From: Acidimicrobiales bacterium
Lineage (GTDB): Bacteria; Actinomycetota; Acidimicrobiia; Acidimicrobiales; JAKAVM01
Direction: 5' to 3'
Assembly: GCA_027452005.1 (NCBI GenBank)
Contig: DAIDHF010000004.1
Location: 40,732-104,731 of the forward strand
DNA: 64,000 nt
The number at the start of each line of letters is the position of its first letter. The first letter of the stretch is position 1. Position numbers and translations under genes: made by a program. Below are positions 43,197-52,568 of the stretch, in pieces. The notes beneath the pieces are model-generated. The model had not been told where the DNA came from. It did no database searches and was given only the letters and a program-made list of their open reading frames with translations.

Positions 43197-43507
43197 CAGA
43201 ACGCTATCGGGTTTGTGCCCTTGATGACCTACAAGACGGGAAGGCCCAACGTTTTGAGGCAGCCAAGACCAATATAGCCGTCGTCCGAGTGGGAGATGAC
43301 GTATTCGCAATTGGCGACACATGCAGCCATGCGAATTACTCGCTGTCCGAAGGGGAAGTCTTCTGTGAGGATAGAACCATTGAGTGCTGGAAGCATGGCT
43401 CGGCATTCTCTCTACGAGATGGGCTTGCTTTGAACCTTCCGGCAACTAGACCTGTACCCACCTATAAGGTTGAACTTGAAGACGGTGACGTGTACGTTGT
43501 TATCTAA
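43193..43507 (+). CDS. Rieske [2Fe-2S] ferredoxin-type protein
   Basis: 104 aa. The two Rieske motifs are CSHANYSLSEGEV (C-x-H) and ECWKHGSAFSL (C-x2-H), complete for a 2Fe-2S cluster with two His and two Cys ligands. GTG 43193 overlaps the sufD stop as GTGA. A small Rieske protein between sufD and sufC is normal for actinobacterial SUF operons and is thought to be an electron carrier for, or client of, cluster assembly. An FAD-dependent reductase on the nearby minus-strand unit could be its partner. Confidence 0.93.
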   Translation: MTERYRVCALDDLQDGKAQRFEAAKTNIAVVRVGDDVFAIGDTCSHANYSLSEGEVFCEDRTIECWKHGSAFSLRDGLALNLPATRPVPTYKVELEDGDVYVVI

Positions 43508-43523
43508 CTTGCACGAACTAGGT

Positions 43524-44342
43524 ATGCCACTTTTGAAGATTACGGGGCTCAGGGCAAAGGTTGACGGCTTTGACGGTGAGATCTTGCGCGGAATTGATTT
43601 AGAGGTAAACCTGGGGGAGGTGGTAGCCCTGATGGGCCCGAACGGATCGGGGAAGTCAACCTTGGGCCACGTACTTATGGGGCGGCCCGGCTATGAGGTA
43701 CTCGAAGGACAGGCGACTTTAGACGGGATTGACCTGTTAGCCCTACCGGTGTATCAACGGGCCCGGGCCGGGTTGTTTCTTGCCCATCAGTATCCCGTCG
43801 AGGTGCCAGGGGTTCCTCTGGACCGGGCCTTACTCAGGGCGGTCAAGTCACGGGAGTCAGGAAAGATTCCGGTGCACTCATCAAAGGATGGTGGTGCCAG
43901 TAAGAGGTTCGACGACGATCAACTTGCAGGATGCAACTTGGACTGGATTGACGCGAACTTGAAGGAGGAACTCAAATCGGTTGGTCTAGATGGGCAATTT
44001 GTCAGTCGACCACTGAACGTAGATCTATCGGGAGGCGAGAAGAAGAGGACCGAAACAGCCCAGATCGGCATTCTTCGTCCCAAACTGACCGTGCTTGACG
44101 AGATCGACTCTGGTTTAGATGTTGACGCTCTGGTAAGCGTGTCAGAGCGCTTGGTCGAAGCTACCTGCCGCTGGGGGATGGCGGCACTTGTAATAACCCA
44201 CTTTTCAAGACTCTTGACCTACCTGATCCCCAATCGGGTGTATGTAATGGCTAACGGGCAGATTGTTGACTGTGGGGGCCCTGATTTGGCCAGGTCTCTG
44301 GAGGGAAGTGGCTATGGCGAATACGGTTCAAGGGTAAATTAA
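43524..44342 (+). CDS. sufC: Fe-S cluster assembly ATPase SufC (first copy, with insertion)
   Basis: 272 aa from ATG 43524 (MPLLKITGL), inside the longer track ORF. Walker A is GPNGSGKST, the signature is NVDLSGGEKKRTETAQ, Walker B LTVLDEIDSGLDVDALV and the switch His is in ITHFSRLL. Compared with the second copy at 51789 it carries an insertion of about 30 residues after the Q-loop helix (SRESGKIPVHSSKDGGASKRFDDDQ). It belongs to the sufD-Rieske unit and by position is the canonical SufC of this organism. A perfect 9-bp hairpin follows the stop. Confidence 0.93.
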   Translation: MPLLKITGLRAKVDGFDGEILRGIDLEVNLGEVVALMGPNGSGKSTLGHVLMGRPGYEVLEGQATLDGIDLLALPVYQRARAGLFLAHQYPVEVPGVPLDRALLRAVKSRESGKIPVHSSKDGGASKRFDDDQLAGCNLDWIDANLKEELKSVGLDGQFVSRPLNVDLSGGEKKRTETAQIGILRPKLTVLDEIDSGLDVDALVSVSERLVEATCRWGMAALVITHFSRLLTYLIPNRVYVMANGQIVDCGGPDLARSLEGSGYGEYGSRVN

Positions 44343-44348
44343 ACACCC

Positions 44349-44377
44349 ATAGTGCCCAGAGGGGCCCCGGGCACTAT
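44349..44377 (+). terminator. Stem-loop after sufC
   Basis: ATAGTGCCC and GGGCACTAT form a perfect 9-bp stem around AGAGGGGCCCC, seven bases after the stop codon. There is no U-run, so it may be a processing or Rho-assisted stop, or a bidirectional structure for the convergent LuxR gene. Confidence 0.55.
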
Positions 44378-44539
44378 CTGGGCGGCCATGGCTGCAAGCA
44401 CGGTGTGTGGTCTGCACCGGCGCGCTGGCATATTCAATAATAGGGTCACCAAGTGGCTTTGTCCCTAGGGTAAACCCTAGTTTTCGCAATAACTGGAATG
44501 AGCCCGTGAGACCACTGGAGCCTAAAGAGATATACCCGG

Positions 44540-47485
44540 TTATCGGGCTGACAGCTTGGCCAGAAGTTCAGTTCGTGACTTTACTGAAAACTTCAAGTAG
44601 ATGTTTGATAGGTGGTACTCGACCGTCTTTACGCTCACAAAAAGTGAATTGGCGATTGCCTTGTTATTCATCCCTATTTGGAGTAGTCCCAACACTTCCT
44701 TCTCTCGGGAGGTTAGCTCGATCTCAAGAATGGGCCTGGACGCCTTGGAACGAGATGGAAGTGACCCATACTGTCGAATCCCACAAAACCTTTGGAGACG
44801 TCCTACAAGGCCTTGGAGCTTTGTTTGAGCTAGCAGATCGTATGCGGCCGCCAACAGAGCATTCTTTCCGGAATTTGGCGATATTGCTTCAAGATAGCCG
44901 GCTTGTCGACGTCTCGGGGCCGAGGTGTTGGATTCGATCTGGGAGTACTCGGCGGCCTTATCCCGGATGTAAATTGGCTCATTGGTGGAATCGTTGGGAC
45001 GGTTGAACTTTGAGATCGCCCATTCGCAAAGGATCTCACTTTCCAGCAACTTTGACCGAGTGTCGAGGCTCAATGAGTATGCTAGATCAAAAGCAATGTC
45101 GGCTTCATGAAAGCGGGAGAGTTGGTGCAAGGATTGGGCCTTGGTGAATTCTATCCAGGACTTAGCCCATGAGGTATCTTCAGATGTTATATTCCCAGAC
45201 AGTTGTTCCAAAAGTTTTAATGCCTTGCTTGGCTCGTTGGCTTCAAGATAAATCTGGCTGGAAAGGGTAGGATAGATGAACATTCCCAGATTGGCAGTCT
45301 TAAATAATTTAGCCAAATGTTCGGCATCGCTTAGCCTCGAATATGCCATGGAATTAATTCGGTCAAATGACAGACGGGCATTTGCTAGCATAACTCTGGC
45401 CGATGTCAAAGTTGATGTTGTCGTGCATGCTTCACATTCTTTCAGGTAACGAATAGCGGTTTCACTGTCTCCAAGATACGTATAAATTATTGACCCAAGC
45501 CCATAAACAAGAGCATTTTCAAGGAGTCTATTAAATTCAAAGCAGAGGTCCAGGGCAATTTCTACATTTTGGGCAGCCGCTTCTATATTCCCACACCTCA
45601 ACTCAGCTTCGGCAAGCAAATAGAAGAGTGGGATTCGAGAAATATCTCTGCGAGAAAAAGTCCCGATGGTCTTCAAGCGTTCCCTTGATTCTTGTGGACG
45701 TCCTTGCCACATTTCAAATAGTGCTCTAGTCGACTGGAGTTCTAATGAATCGTCGTATTCGCCGTATTTGTATAGTTGTTCGTCAACATATTCAATTGCA
45801 TGTTGGATTGAACCAGTCAACGCAATTGATAGGGCCTTGTTGGCCATCGCACTTGATTCGACATGTGGTTCTCCTAAAGCATCTATTAGTGTCCGATCAG
45901 CAAATTCTCCAAGTTGTCTACCGTCAAAATTCATAGACGCAACCGAACACAAGGCCAAACGGGTAAGGGCGCTTACCTGATGATGTCCTGGTGTCAAGTC
46001 AGCCATCTCTAAAGAGTTATAAAGAAGTTCTACGGCCGATTCAATCTTGCCGGTTGACAACTCGGCACAGCCGAGAAGGTAGGACTTCCAGGCGCTGTCT
46101 GGAGCCTGGATTAGCTGGGGCTTCAGAAGATTTGATTGGAGAACGTCACCAGAAATTATGTAGGCAAGAATGGCAAACTGAAGTGGGATTACTCGCCATT
46201 GTTCATCGGGGTTCAACTTCCATGCCTGCATGAAGAGCCATCCAGCCCTGTGATGGTTGTACTGTGAGGTGGCGAGAAAGGCTAACCGAAATAGTTCATT
46301 AGATAGACTTACATTTCCATCAGGGTTGGACTCGATCAGGTGAAGAAGTCGATCATCTCCCTCGGTAATCTCGGAACAAATGGCATGTAATGCCACTTTT
46401 AGTGAAGGCGACACTATATCCAAGACTGATTGCCGGATGAGCTGGTGCGGAAAGCCCAGCATTTCATCACCCAGGGTAGCCTTTGTTGTCAATATCCCGC
46501 GTGAAATAAGGTCATAAAGGCTCGCGTTTATCTCACTTTGAGCTAATGTCAAACTTCCTCCATTTGGCAAGTTGAGTGGAAAATCTTCATTGAGTAGTTT
46601 TTTGGCCTCAACTTTGGCTACACCGGCCAAGAGAGTCTCCTTGGCAAAGTCCGCTCCCAAAATCGCTCCCAGAACAACTAGAAGCCTTTCTAGATCTCCT
46701 AACGATTCAAATTGCTTTCGAACCAGAATGCCCGAGTCGATCACGTTTTCATGTCCGACAGCAAGGGATCTCACGTCGCTAGCCTCAAAATCACGAAACA
46801 GCTGTGACAGATAGAGCGGATTTCCTCCGGTTAGTTCAACCGCTTTGGTCGCCAGGGTACTATCGCACCTGATTCCTGTTGCTGCCTGAAAAAGCTCACC
46901 TGCCTCTCTAAACCCAAATGGTCCTAGCAGGATCCTTGTAGAGTTGCCCGTAGAGCTAAGTGAGCGTGCAGCAGAGTATACAGAGGTCTGAGTACCAGTG
47001 CGAGAAAGTAAAATAGTGACTACCTTTTCCGTCGACAACCGCCGAAGTATAAAGAGCAAAAGATCAACTGAGTGCTTGTCGGCCCACTGGAGGTCGTCAA
47101 CTACCAAAACGAGGAGTTCATCGTGACAGCTTCTTCGAAGTTGGCCGACTAACTCAGTCCCTACTTGGAGCGGATCACTATCTGGCCCTAGCGTGCGAAG
47201 TGAATTAGACAGGTCTTGACCCCAGTTGCCAGATGATACAATAGGGTTTGCCATCATGGAAAAGTCCAGGTGGGTCTCGGATTCAGCTCCTTGAAATCTA
47301 ACTACCCGGTTTGACAGCTTCTTAGACAGAAAGTAGTTCAAAATAAAGGTCTTTCCCATGCCCGAGTCGCCTTCGATAATAACTATCTGGGAGCTGGACT
47401 CAATGGCCAAGTCAAATGCCCCCGATAGTCTTCTTAGAGCTTGTCGCCGTCCTACAAATGGTATGCCTTGGAGGTAACCGTACAT
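44540..47485 (-). CDS. LuxR-type transcriptional regulator with AAA ATPase domain (LAL family)
   Basis: 981 aa. The N-terminal ATPase (FVGRRQALRRLSGAFDLA, Walker A GDSGMGKTF, Walker B LLVLVVDDLQWAD) is followed by a long helical repeat region of TPR type (about 400-850) and a C-terminal LuxR helix-turn-helix: ELTSREKEVLGLLQIGMNNKAIANSLFVSVKTVEYHLSNIYLKFSVKSRTELLAKL. These large regulators use ATP and an inducer to activate transcription. It ends a seven-gene minus-strand run headed by the MBL hydrolase and sufC, 8 bp after the zinc-ribbon protein. Start ATG 47485 has AGGAAAG upstream. The target is unknown; control of the SUF genes is possible but unproven. Confidence 0.92.
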   Translation of the reverse strand: MYGYLQGIPFVGRRQALRRLSGAFDLAIESSSQIVIIEGDSGMGKTFILNYFLSKKLSNRVVRFQGAESETHLDFSMMANPIVSSGNWGQDLSNSLRTLGPDSDPLQVGTELVGQLRRSCHDELLVLVVDDLQWADKHSVDLLLFILRRLSTEKVVTILLSRTGTQTSVYSAARSLSSTGNSTRILLGPFGFREAGELFQAATGIRCDSTLATKAVELTGGNPLYLSQLFRDFEASDVRSLAVGHENVIDSGILVRKQFESLGDLERLLVVLGAILGADFAKETLLAGVAKVEAKKLLNEDFPLNLPNGGSLTLAQSEINASLYDLISRGILTTKATLGDEMLGFPHQLIRQSVLDIVSPSLKVALHAICSEITEGDDRLLHLIESNPDGNVSLSNELFRLAFLATSQYNHHRAGWLFMQAWKLNPDEQWRVIPLQFAILAYIISGDVLQSNLLKPQLIQAPDSAWKSYLLGCAELSTGKIESAVELLYNSLEMADLTPGHHQVSALTRLALCSVASMNFDGRQLGEFADRTLIDALGEPHVESSAMANKALSIALTGSIQHAIEYVDEQLYKYGEYDDSLELQSTRALFEMWQGRPQESRERLKTIGTFSRRDISRIPLFYLLAEAELRCGNIEAAAQNVEIALDLCFEFNRLLENALVYGLGSIIYTYLGDSETAIRYLKECEACTTTSTLTSARVMLANARLSFDRINSMAYSRLSDAEHLAKLFKTANLGMFIYPTLSSQIYLEANEPSKALKLLEQLSGNITSEDTSWAKSWIEFTKAQSLHQLSRFHEADIAFDLAYSLSLDTRSKLLESEILCEWAISKFNRPNDSTNEPIYIRDKAAEYSQIESNTSAPRRRQAGYLEAISPNSGKNALLAAAYDLLAQTKLQGLVGRLQRFCGIRQYGSLPSRSKASRPILEIELTSREKEVLGLLQIGMNNKAIANSLFVSVKTVEYHLSNIYLKFSVKSRTELLAKLSAR

Positions 47486-47492
47486 AGCTTTC

Positions 47493-48596
47493 CTAATGTC
47501 TTTGGCTAAGATTGGTGGCCGTGGTGGTTGAAGCGCTTGGCATACTAGTGGCGACCGGTGCCTGCGGACCTAGTGGAACTGGAGGAAGAACGGTAGCTGG
47601 TATAACGATTTGAACGAACGCCAGACCAAGAGCTCTGCAGCCCAATCTCCAGTGCAAATTGGCATCTTCTAGGTCGTAGCTGAATTGACCAATGTTGACC
47701 AAAATGTCCGATGAGCTAACTGAGTCAATAGTTGTAAAAAGGTCACCATATCGTTGAATACCAATGGCTAGATCTTTGCTAGCTTTTCTATCGCCCGATG
47801 GAGCCGTGAACGAGACCAGCTTGCGATAGAGAGAATTTAGACTTGTGGCAATATTCTTTGCCTGGCCTATCTGATGGGCCGTTGGTACCTCAGAGATAGC
47901 TACCTGCTGAGCCAGGACCGTGGCACTGGCAATCTGCGAGTTTACGTTATCGGCGACAGGGGACACGTCCGTCTGATACCGGTGCGGGTTCATGGAAAAT
48001 TCCTGGTCGTAAAATAGATATCCAGCTATTGCTGCCACGGCGACTATGGCTAAGACCATAATGGACACCGACACGTGCTTTTGTCTGGTGGACTGGCGAC
48101 GGTCTTGCTTGGCCCTTCTGACCTCCTTTCTGGTAATTGGAAAGTTCTCTTGTTCGTCTTGTTCAGCTAGATCCCAGGCGTTCGGGGAGAGATCGACCTT
48201 TGACCAAGCTCCCGTGTTTGGCTCATCTAGCTCCAGTGACTCTTTGGATGGCGAGTTCGAATTGTTAGCTTTTCTATCTTGTACAAAAACAGTCCCCGTA
48301 TCGGGTTCAAAGTAGGTTTCAAATTCCATTTCAGGGGGAGCTGATTTTGAACTAGCCTCCGGTGAAAAGATCCGTGGATTGTTTGGCTTACTCGGGGTAA
48401 TATCGTCCAAAGAGCTTCCGGGGCCTATACTAGCTGTAGCATTTCTGGACTGCTCTCTAGGGGCTGACGGGCCAGCTTGTACTTTCTTGGTCCCAGGGCC
48501 AAGTATTGAGAAACAACGTTGGCAGCGCTCTTGACCACTGTTATAAGGGGCCCCACAAGTACCGCAATTTCTCTGCTGGTTGTTTTCTGGATCCAA
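47493..48596 (-). CDS. Zinc-ribbon membrane protein of unknown function
   Basis: 367 aa, start TTG 48596 with AAGGAGGG upstream. The N-terminus has a four-cysteine zinc ribbon, CGTCGAPYNSGQERCQRC. A long Ser/Pro/Asp-rich disordered stretch (about 30-165) leads to one transmembrane helix (VSIMVLAIVAVAAIAGYLF, about 180-198) and an extracytoplasmic helical domain. A cytoplasmic zinc ribbon with one membrane pass suggests a scaffold or sensor. I do not recognise the outer domain. It is embedded in the SUF-LuxR run with 8- and 17-bp gaps, so co-expression with them is likely. Confidence 0.75.
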   Translation of the reverse strand: MDPENNQQRNCGTCGAPYNSGQERCQRCFSILGPGTKKVQAGPSAPREQSRNATASIGPGSSLDDITPSKPNNPRIFSPEASSKSAPPEMEFETYFEPDTGTVFVQDRKANNSNSPSKESLELDEPNTGAWSKVDLSPNAWDLAEQDEQENFPITRKEVRRAKQDRRQSTRQKHVSVSIMVLAIVAVAAIAGYLFYDQEFSMNPHRYQTDVSPVADNVNSQIASATVLAQQVAISEVPTAHQIGQAKNIATSLNSLYRKLVSFTAPSGDRKASKDLAIGIQRYGDLFTTIDSVSSSDILVNIGQFSYDLEDANLHWRLGCRALGLAFVQIVIPATVLPPVPLGPQAPVATSMPSASTTTATNLSQRH

Positions 48597-48612
48597 TCTT
48601 GTCTAGCCCTCC

Positions 48613-49890
48613 TTAGTTTGTGCCAATGGCGTCAATCGATGCGCCTTCACCTATCTTAGTTCGAATTTTCATCAATTTCGCCGGTCGACCGACTCCAATT
48701 GCAGCGGTTATCCTTCCTTGATTGGAATAGATAGCCAGAAACTTGTCCGAAGCCAAGTTTCCTTCTATGAACTCTAGTTCTGAATCTTCGTCGGACCTTC
48801 CGACGTACTGGATTTTCTTTCCGAACATGTCCGACCAAAAGAAGGGAATCTCAGTGTAGGAAGCCAAGTCGCCAGGTCTGGCCACTAAGTTAGATCCACT
48901 ACATCGCCCCATTGATACTGCGTTTTCAAAGTGTTCAATTCGCATCGGCCCATCAAATAGTTCGTTATGCCACCAGGCCACGTCGCCGCATGCAAATACA
49001 TTCTCGATAGGTGCACCGGCCTTGCTCATTACCTGGCAATACTTGTTGCATACTACCCCGTGGTCTTTGGGGTGTAGCAACACATTGCTGTCAGCCAACC
49101 AAGCGGTTGATGGAATTACCCCAATTGCAACAATCACAAGATCACAAGAGAAGATCTCTCCGGAACTAGTAGCTACACCGGTTACTTGACGGTTGCTGTC
49201 TATCGCAAAGAAGGTTGGAGTCGTGCCAAGTTGTAGAGCTATACCATTGGATCGAACTAGCCCCTCAAAGTAGCTGGAAAAGTACCCTCCGAGTGTTCGT
49301 TGTAAGAGGCCATCTAGTGGGTCAATTAGAGTAACTTTCGCCCCTATTTGAGAAAGTGAAGACGAGAGCTCGAGGCCAATAAAGCCAGCTCCAATAATCA
49401 CGACCTTAGAATTGCCAGCAACACGGCTCCTTATCTTGGCAGCGTCGCCAAATGTTCTAAGAGTCAACACGTTGTCCAAATCCTGACTAATGCTCACCAG
49501 AGCGGGAGAAGGATTCGATCGGTTAGGCAAATTGTCCTGTGAGTAGCACGGCAGGCTTAGTAACCTAGGTTCACAACCGGTCGCAATAATCAGCCCGTCA
49601 TAGTTTATCTTAGTTTCATCTGAAAGTGTGACTACTTTTGAGGCAACGTCCAGTGAGATAGCCGACTTACCACGAGTTATTTCCAGACTCTCAAGGTTGT
49701 CAACGTCTAGGGATACTTGGTCGAACTCCCAGCCTTTGGTTATCACCTGTTTAGAGAGAGGTGGTCGCTCATAAGCTGGTTCTGGCTCTCGAGATATTAT
49801 CAAACATTTGCCGGGAAAACCCTTAGCCAGGATCATTTCGGCCGCCCTGATTCCGGCAAGTGAACCTCCAACAACCACGACAGTTTTCAT
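48613..49890 (-). CDS. FAD-dependent NAD(P)H:ferredoxin/rubredoxin reductase family
   Basis: 425 aa from ATG 49890 (MKTVVVVGGSLAGIRAAEMI). The first FAD motif is VVVGGSLAGIRAAE, the ATG motif YDGLIIATGCEPRLL, the NAD(P)H motif KVVIIGAGFIGLELSSSLSQIGAKVTLID and the second FAD motif NVFACGDVAWWHNELF. The C-terminal reductase domain follows. It belongs to the monooxygenase-associated ferredoxin reductase type. In this operon, next to sufU and near the Rieske gene, it may reduce the Rieske protein during cluster assembly; that link is inference. Confidence 0.88.
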   Translation of the reverse strand: MKTVVVVGGSLAGIRAAEMILAKGFPGKCLIISREPEPAYERPPLSKQVITKGWEFDQVSLDVDNLESLEITRGKSAISLDVASKVVTLSDETKINYDGLIIATGCEPRLLSLPCYSQDNLPNRSNPSPALVSISQDLDNVLTLRTFGDAAKIRSRVAGNSKVVIIGAGFIGLELSSSLSQIGAKVTLIDPLDGLLQRTLGGYFSSYFEGLVRSNGIALQLGTTPTFFAIDSNRQVTGVATSSGEIFSCDLVIVAIGVIPSTAWLADSNVLLHPKDHGVVCNKYCQVMSKAGAPIENVFACGDVAWWHNELFDGPMRIEHFENAVSMGRCSGSNLVARPGDLASYTEIPFFWSDMFGKKIQYVGRSDEDSELEFIEGNLASDKFLAIYSNQGRITAAIGVGRPAKLMKIRTKIGEGASIDAIGTN

Positions 49891-49906
49891 GTCCACTTTG
49901 ATCTGT

Positions 49907-50470
49907 CTAGCCGGTTCCAAGTGCCTCGACTAGTGACTGAGTCAAGGTGTTCCAGGGGAGTAACGCGCACTTGATCCTCACGGGAAACTTGACTACTCCT
50001 TGCAGAGCTGCCAAGTCGCCGAGAGAAGCCAACTCGTCGTCGGTGAGCAGCCGGGCAGATGGGTCTGGAGAATCACCTAAGTCTTGACCTAGCTCACGAG
50101 CCGGTCCGATGTTTTGGGTGGCATTTTCGGAGATCGGGTGGGAGTGGTCACCGCCTAGAGTTCCTTCATGCACTGAAAGCATCAACTTGAAGATCTTGGT
50201 AAAATCACGGACTTGCTCAACTGATTTCCCTTTTACCAGTGCCGACATCATTGACGCGGACGAGCTACTGATGGAACAACCGCGCCCACCAATTGCAATG
50301 TCGTCAATCATGCCGTCTTTTAGCAGCAAGTATACAACGGTCTCATCCCCGCAGAGGGGGTTGAAGCCCTCAGACCTTACCGCAGGAGGTACTTCTAGCT
50401 CACCTCGGTTACGGGGATTTGAGTAGTGGTCTAGGATTATCTCTCTATAGAGGTCCTCTAAGCCTGGCAT
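49907..50470 (-). CDS. sufU: SufU-type iron-sulfur cluster assembly/sulfur transfer protein
   Basis: 187 aa. Opening LEDLYREIILDHYSNPRNRGELE is the SufU signature. Three zinc/sulfur-acceptor cysteines lie in NPLCGDETVV, GRGCSISSSSASMMSALVKGKS and VRIKCALLPWNTL, as in SufU, which binds zinc and accepts persulfide from SufS. An insertion of about 45 residues (HEGTLGGDHSHPISENATQNIGPARELG) between the second and third cysteines exceeds the usual SufU insert. It lies directly after sufS. Confidence 0.94.
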   Translation of the reverse strand: MPGLEDLYREIILDHYSNPRNRGELEVPPAVRSEGFNPLCGDETVVYLLLKDGMIDDIAIGGRGCSISSSSASMMSALVKGKSVEQVRDFTKIFKLMLSVHEGTLGGDHSHPISENATQNIGPARELGQDLGDSPDPSARLLTDDELASLGDLAALQGVVKFPVRIKCALLPWNTLTQSLVEALGTG

Positions 50471-50522
50471 GCTAATTTGTTAATCCTTTCGTGAACTCAA
50501 TCTGTTAGTTCTGGACGAGTCT

Positions 50523-51764
50523 CTAGATCCCGAAGAACTTGTCTGCCTTGTAAAGGCCCGTGACAAGTGCCTCCACGTCGGCGTAATCATTGTATATATA
50601 TAATGACGCTCTGGCTGTGGCCGAGACATCCAATACCCGCATTAGAGGTTTAGCACAGTGGTGGCCTGCCCGAATGCACACCCCTTCCGAGTCTAGGATC
50701 TGGGATATATCGTGGGGATGTAGGTTCTTGAAAGAAAACGAGACAACCCCACCTCGGTCCTGAGGGTTAGAAGGTCCAAAGATCTCAATCGACTTACCGA
50801 ACTCACTCTTGAGGCGGTCGAGGGCGTAACCGACTAGCTCAATCTCATGAGCTCTTATATTTGCCATTCCCAATTTCTCTAAGTATGCAACTGCTTCCAT
50901 GAGCCCGATTGCCTCTGCTATGGGAGGCGTTCCGGCCTCAAACTTATATGGAAGATCATTTGGGGTAAACCCGTCTTTACGTACGTCGCATATCATCTCA
51001 CCACCACCCAAGAACGCAGGCATCGCATCCAAGAGAGTCTCGCGACCCCAAAGGAACCCAATCCCGGTCGGGCCTAACATTTTGTGACCCGTGGCTACGA
51101 AGAAGTCACACCCAATCTCTTGGACGTTGGCTGGAAGATGAGGTACGAACTGTGCTCCGTCGACGATAACCAAGGCACCAACACTGTGAGCTCGCCCAAT
51201 TAAATCTGAGATCTCAGTAATGGTTCCCAAAACATTCGAGGAAGCCGTAACTCCAACAAGCTTTACCCCGGACAACAAAGAGTCGATCTCTGACAGGTTC
51301 AAATATCCAGACCTGTCAATTGGGATAAACCGGATCTCAAAACCCAACTGTTGGGCCAAGATCTGCCAGGGTACGATGTTGGCGTGGTGCTCCATCTCTG
51401 TAAGCAGAACGACGTCTGAGTTTGTCAGGTTGGCTCTACCCCACGAATAGGCAACCAGGTTTACAGCCTCGGTTGCGTTTTTTGTAAACACAATCTCTCT
51501 GGCCGGGTTGGGGGCACCTATAAATCGGCCAACTACTACCCTGGCTCTCTCATAGAGGTTTGTGGCGTTTTCGGCGATGGCATACACTCCGCGGTGAACG
51601 TTGGCATGAGTTGTGGAGTAGTACTTGTCCATAGCCTCTAGTACTTGGATAGGCTTTTGAGAGGACGCTGCGGAGTCCAAGTACACAAGACGTTGGCCAT
51701 TTACCTGGGTTGACAGAATTGGGAAGTCCTTTTGGATGAGTTCGGTATCTATGGAATTGGTCAT
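50523..51764 (-). CDS. sufS: Cysteine desulfurase SufS (group II)
   Basis: 413 aa from ATG 51764. PLP-lysine is in FFVATGHKMLGPTGIGFLWG, the His in TEMEHHANIVPWQ stacks on PLP, and the catalytic Cys is in RAGHHCAKPLM. YLDSAASSQKPIQVLEAMDKYYSTTHANVHRGVY at the N-terminus is typical. It removes sulfur from cysteine and passes it to SufU. It is followed by sufU after 52 bp and preceded by sufC2 with a 24-bp gap. Confidence 0.96.
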   Translation of the reverse strand: MTNSIDTELIQKDFPILSTQVNGQRLVYLDSAASSQKPIQVLEAMDKYYSTTHANVHRGVYAIAENATNLYERARVVVGRFIGAPNPAREIVFTKNATEAVNLVAYSWGRANLTNSDVVLLTEMEHHANIVPWQILAQQLGFEIRFIPIDRSGYLNLSEIDSLLSGVKLVGVTASSNVLGTITEISDLIGRAHSVGALVIVDGAQFVPHLPANVQEIGCDFFVATGHKMLGPTGIGFLWGRETLLDAMPAFLGGGEMICDVRKDGFTPNDLPYKFEAGTPPIAEAIGLMEAVAYLEKLGMANIRAHEIELVGYALDRLKSEFGKSIEIFGPSNPQDRGGVVSFSFKNLHPHDISQILDSEGVCIRAGHHCAKPLMRVLDVSATARASLYIYNDYADVEALVTGLYKADKFFGI

Positions 51765-51788
51765 CTCAACCCGCAATGGCGGCAAGTA

Positions 51789-52568
51789 CTATTCACCTGA
51801 ACCCACTACCCACTTCTCATAACCATGGCGGTCGAGTTCGTTGGCAAGTTCTCGACCACCTGAGGCCTGAATTGATCCATTCACTAAAATATGGACTCGG
51901 TCGGGCTCAACCTCGTCTAGCAGACGCCGGTAGTGAGTTATTATGACAACTCCAATCTCGGGCCGACCTGCTCGTACCTCCCTAATTCCCGCCCCGACCG
52001 TCTTGAGCGCGTCGATGTCTAGTCCCGAGTCGGTTTCATCCAAGATGGCCAGGTCGGGTTCGAGTATGGCCATCTGGAGAATCTCATTTCGCTTCTTCTC
52101 GCCCCCGGAAAATCCTTCATTCAGGTAGCGATCCGCCAGGCCCGATTCAATACCGAGTTTCTTCATCCACTCCATCATCGAGACCCGCAACTCCAGGATT
52201 GATAGTTCGGTACCTCGCCGCGCACTTAGTGCCTGGCGCAAGAACTGGACAACAGACAGACCCGAGATCTCCTCAGGGTACTGAAATCCCAGAAACAGTC
52301 CCATTCGACCCCGTTCATCGGGGGACAGTCGAGTAATGTCTTGGCCTTTGAATATAATCGAGCCCTCAGAGATAGTTAGTTCTGGGTTCCCGAGAATGGA
52401 TGTGGCCAAGGTTGACTTTCCTGAACCGTTAGGACCCATTATTGCGTGGACTTCCCCGGGGTTCACTGAGATGTTGACCCCCTTGAGGATGGGGAACACC
52501 TCTCCAGACTCACTAGTTGCATTAGCATGGAGATTTGAAATTGCAAAGAAGGGTTCTTGAGCTACCAT
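51789..52568 (-). CDS. sufC: Fe-S cluster assembly ATPase SufC (second copy)
   Basis: 259 aa when started at ATG 52568, which overlaps the stop of the MBL gene (ATGGTAG); ATG 52583, five codons upstream, is the alternative. Walker A GPNGSGKST, Q-loop region LGFQYPEEISGLSVVQFLRQAL, signature GFSGGEKKRNEIL, Walker B LAILDETDSGLDIDALK and switch His THYRRLL are all intact. It is closer to textbook SufC than the copy at 43524. Its neighbours sufS and sufU keep the usual actinobacterial C-S-U order. Why the organism keeps two SufC proteins is unclear. Confidence 0.93.
   Translation of the reverse strand: MVAQEPFFAISNLHANATSESGEVFPILKGVNISVNPGEVHAIMGPNGSGKSTLATSILGNPELTISEGSIIFKGQDITRLSPDERGRMGLFLGFQYPEEISGLSVVQFLRQALSARRGTELSILELRVSMMEWMKKLGIESGLADRYLNEGFSGGEKKRNEILQMAILEPDLAILDETDSGLDIDALKTVGAGIREVRAGRPEIGVVIITHYRRLLDEVEPDRVHILVNGSIQASGGRELANELDRHGYEKWVVGSGE

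Noticed and set aside
44407-45006. 199-aa plus-strand ORF
   Set aside because: It lies antisense to the LuxR regulator's HTH end, has no domain and no ribosome-binding site; shadow frame.
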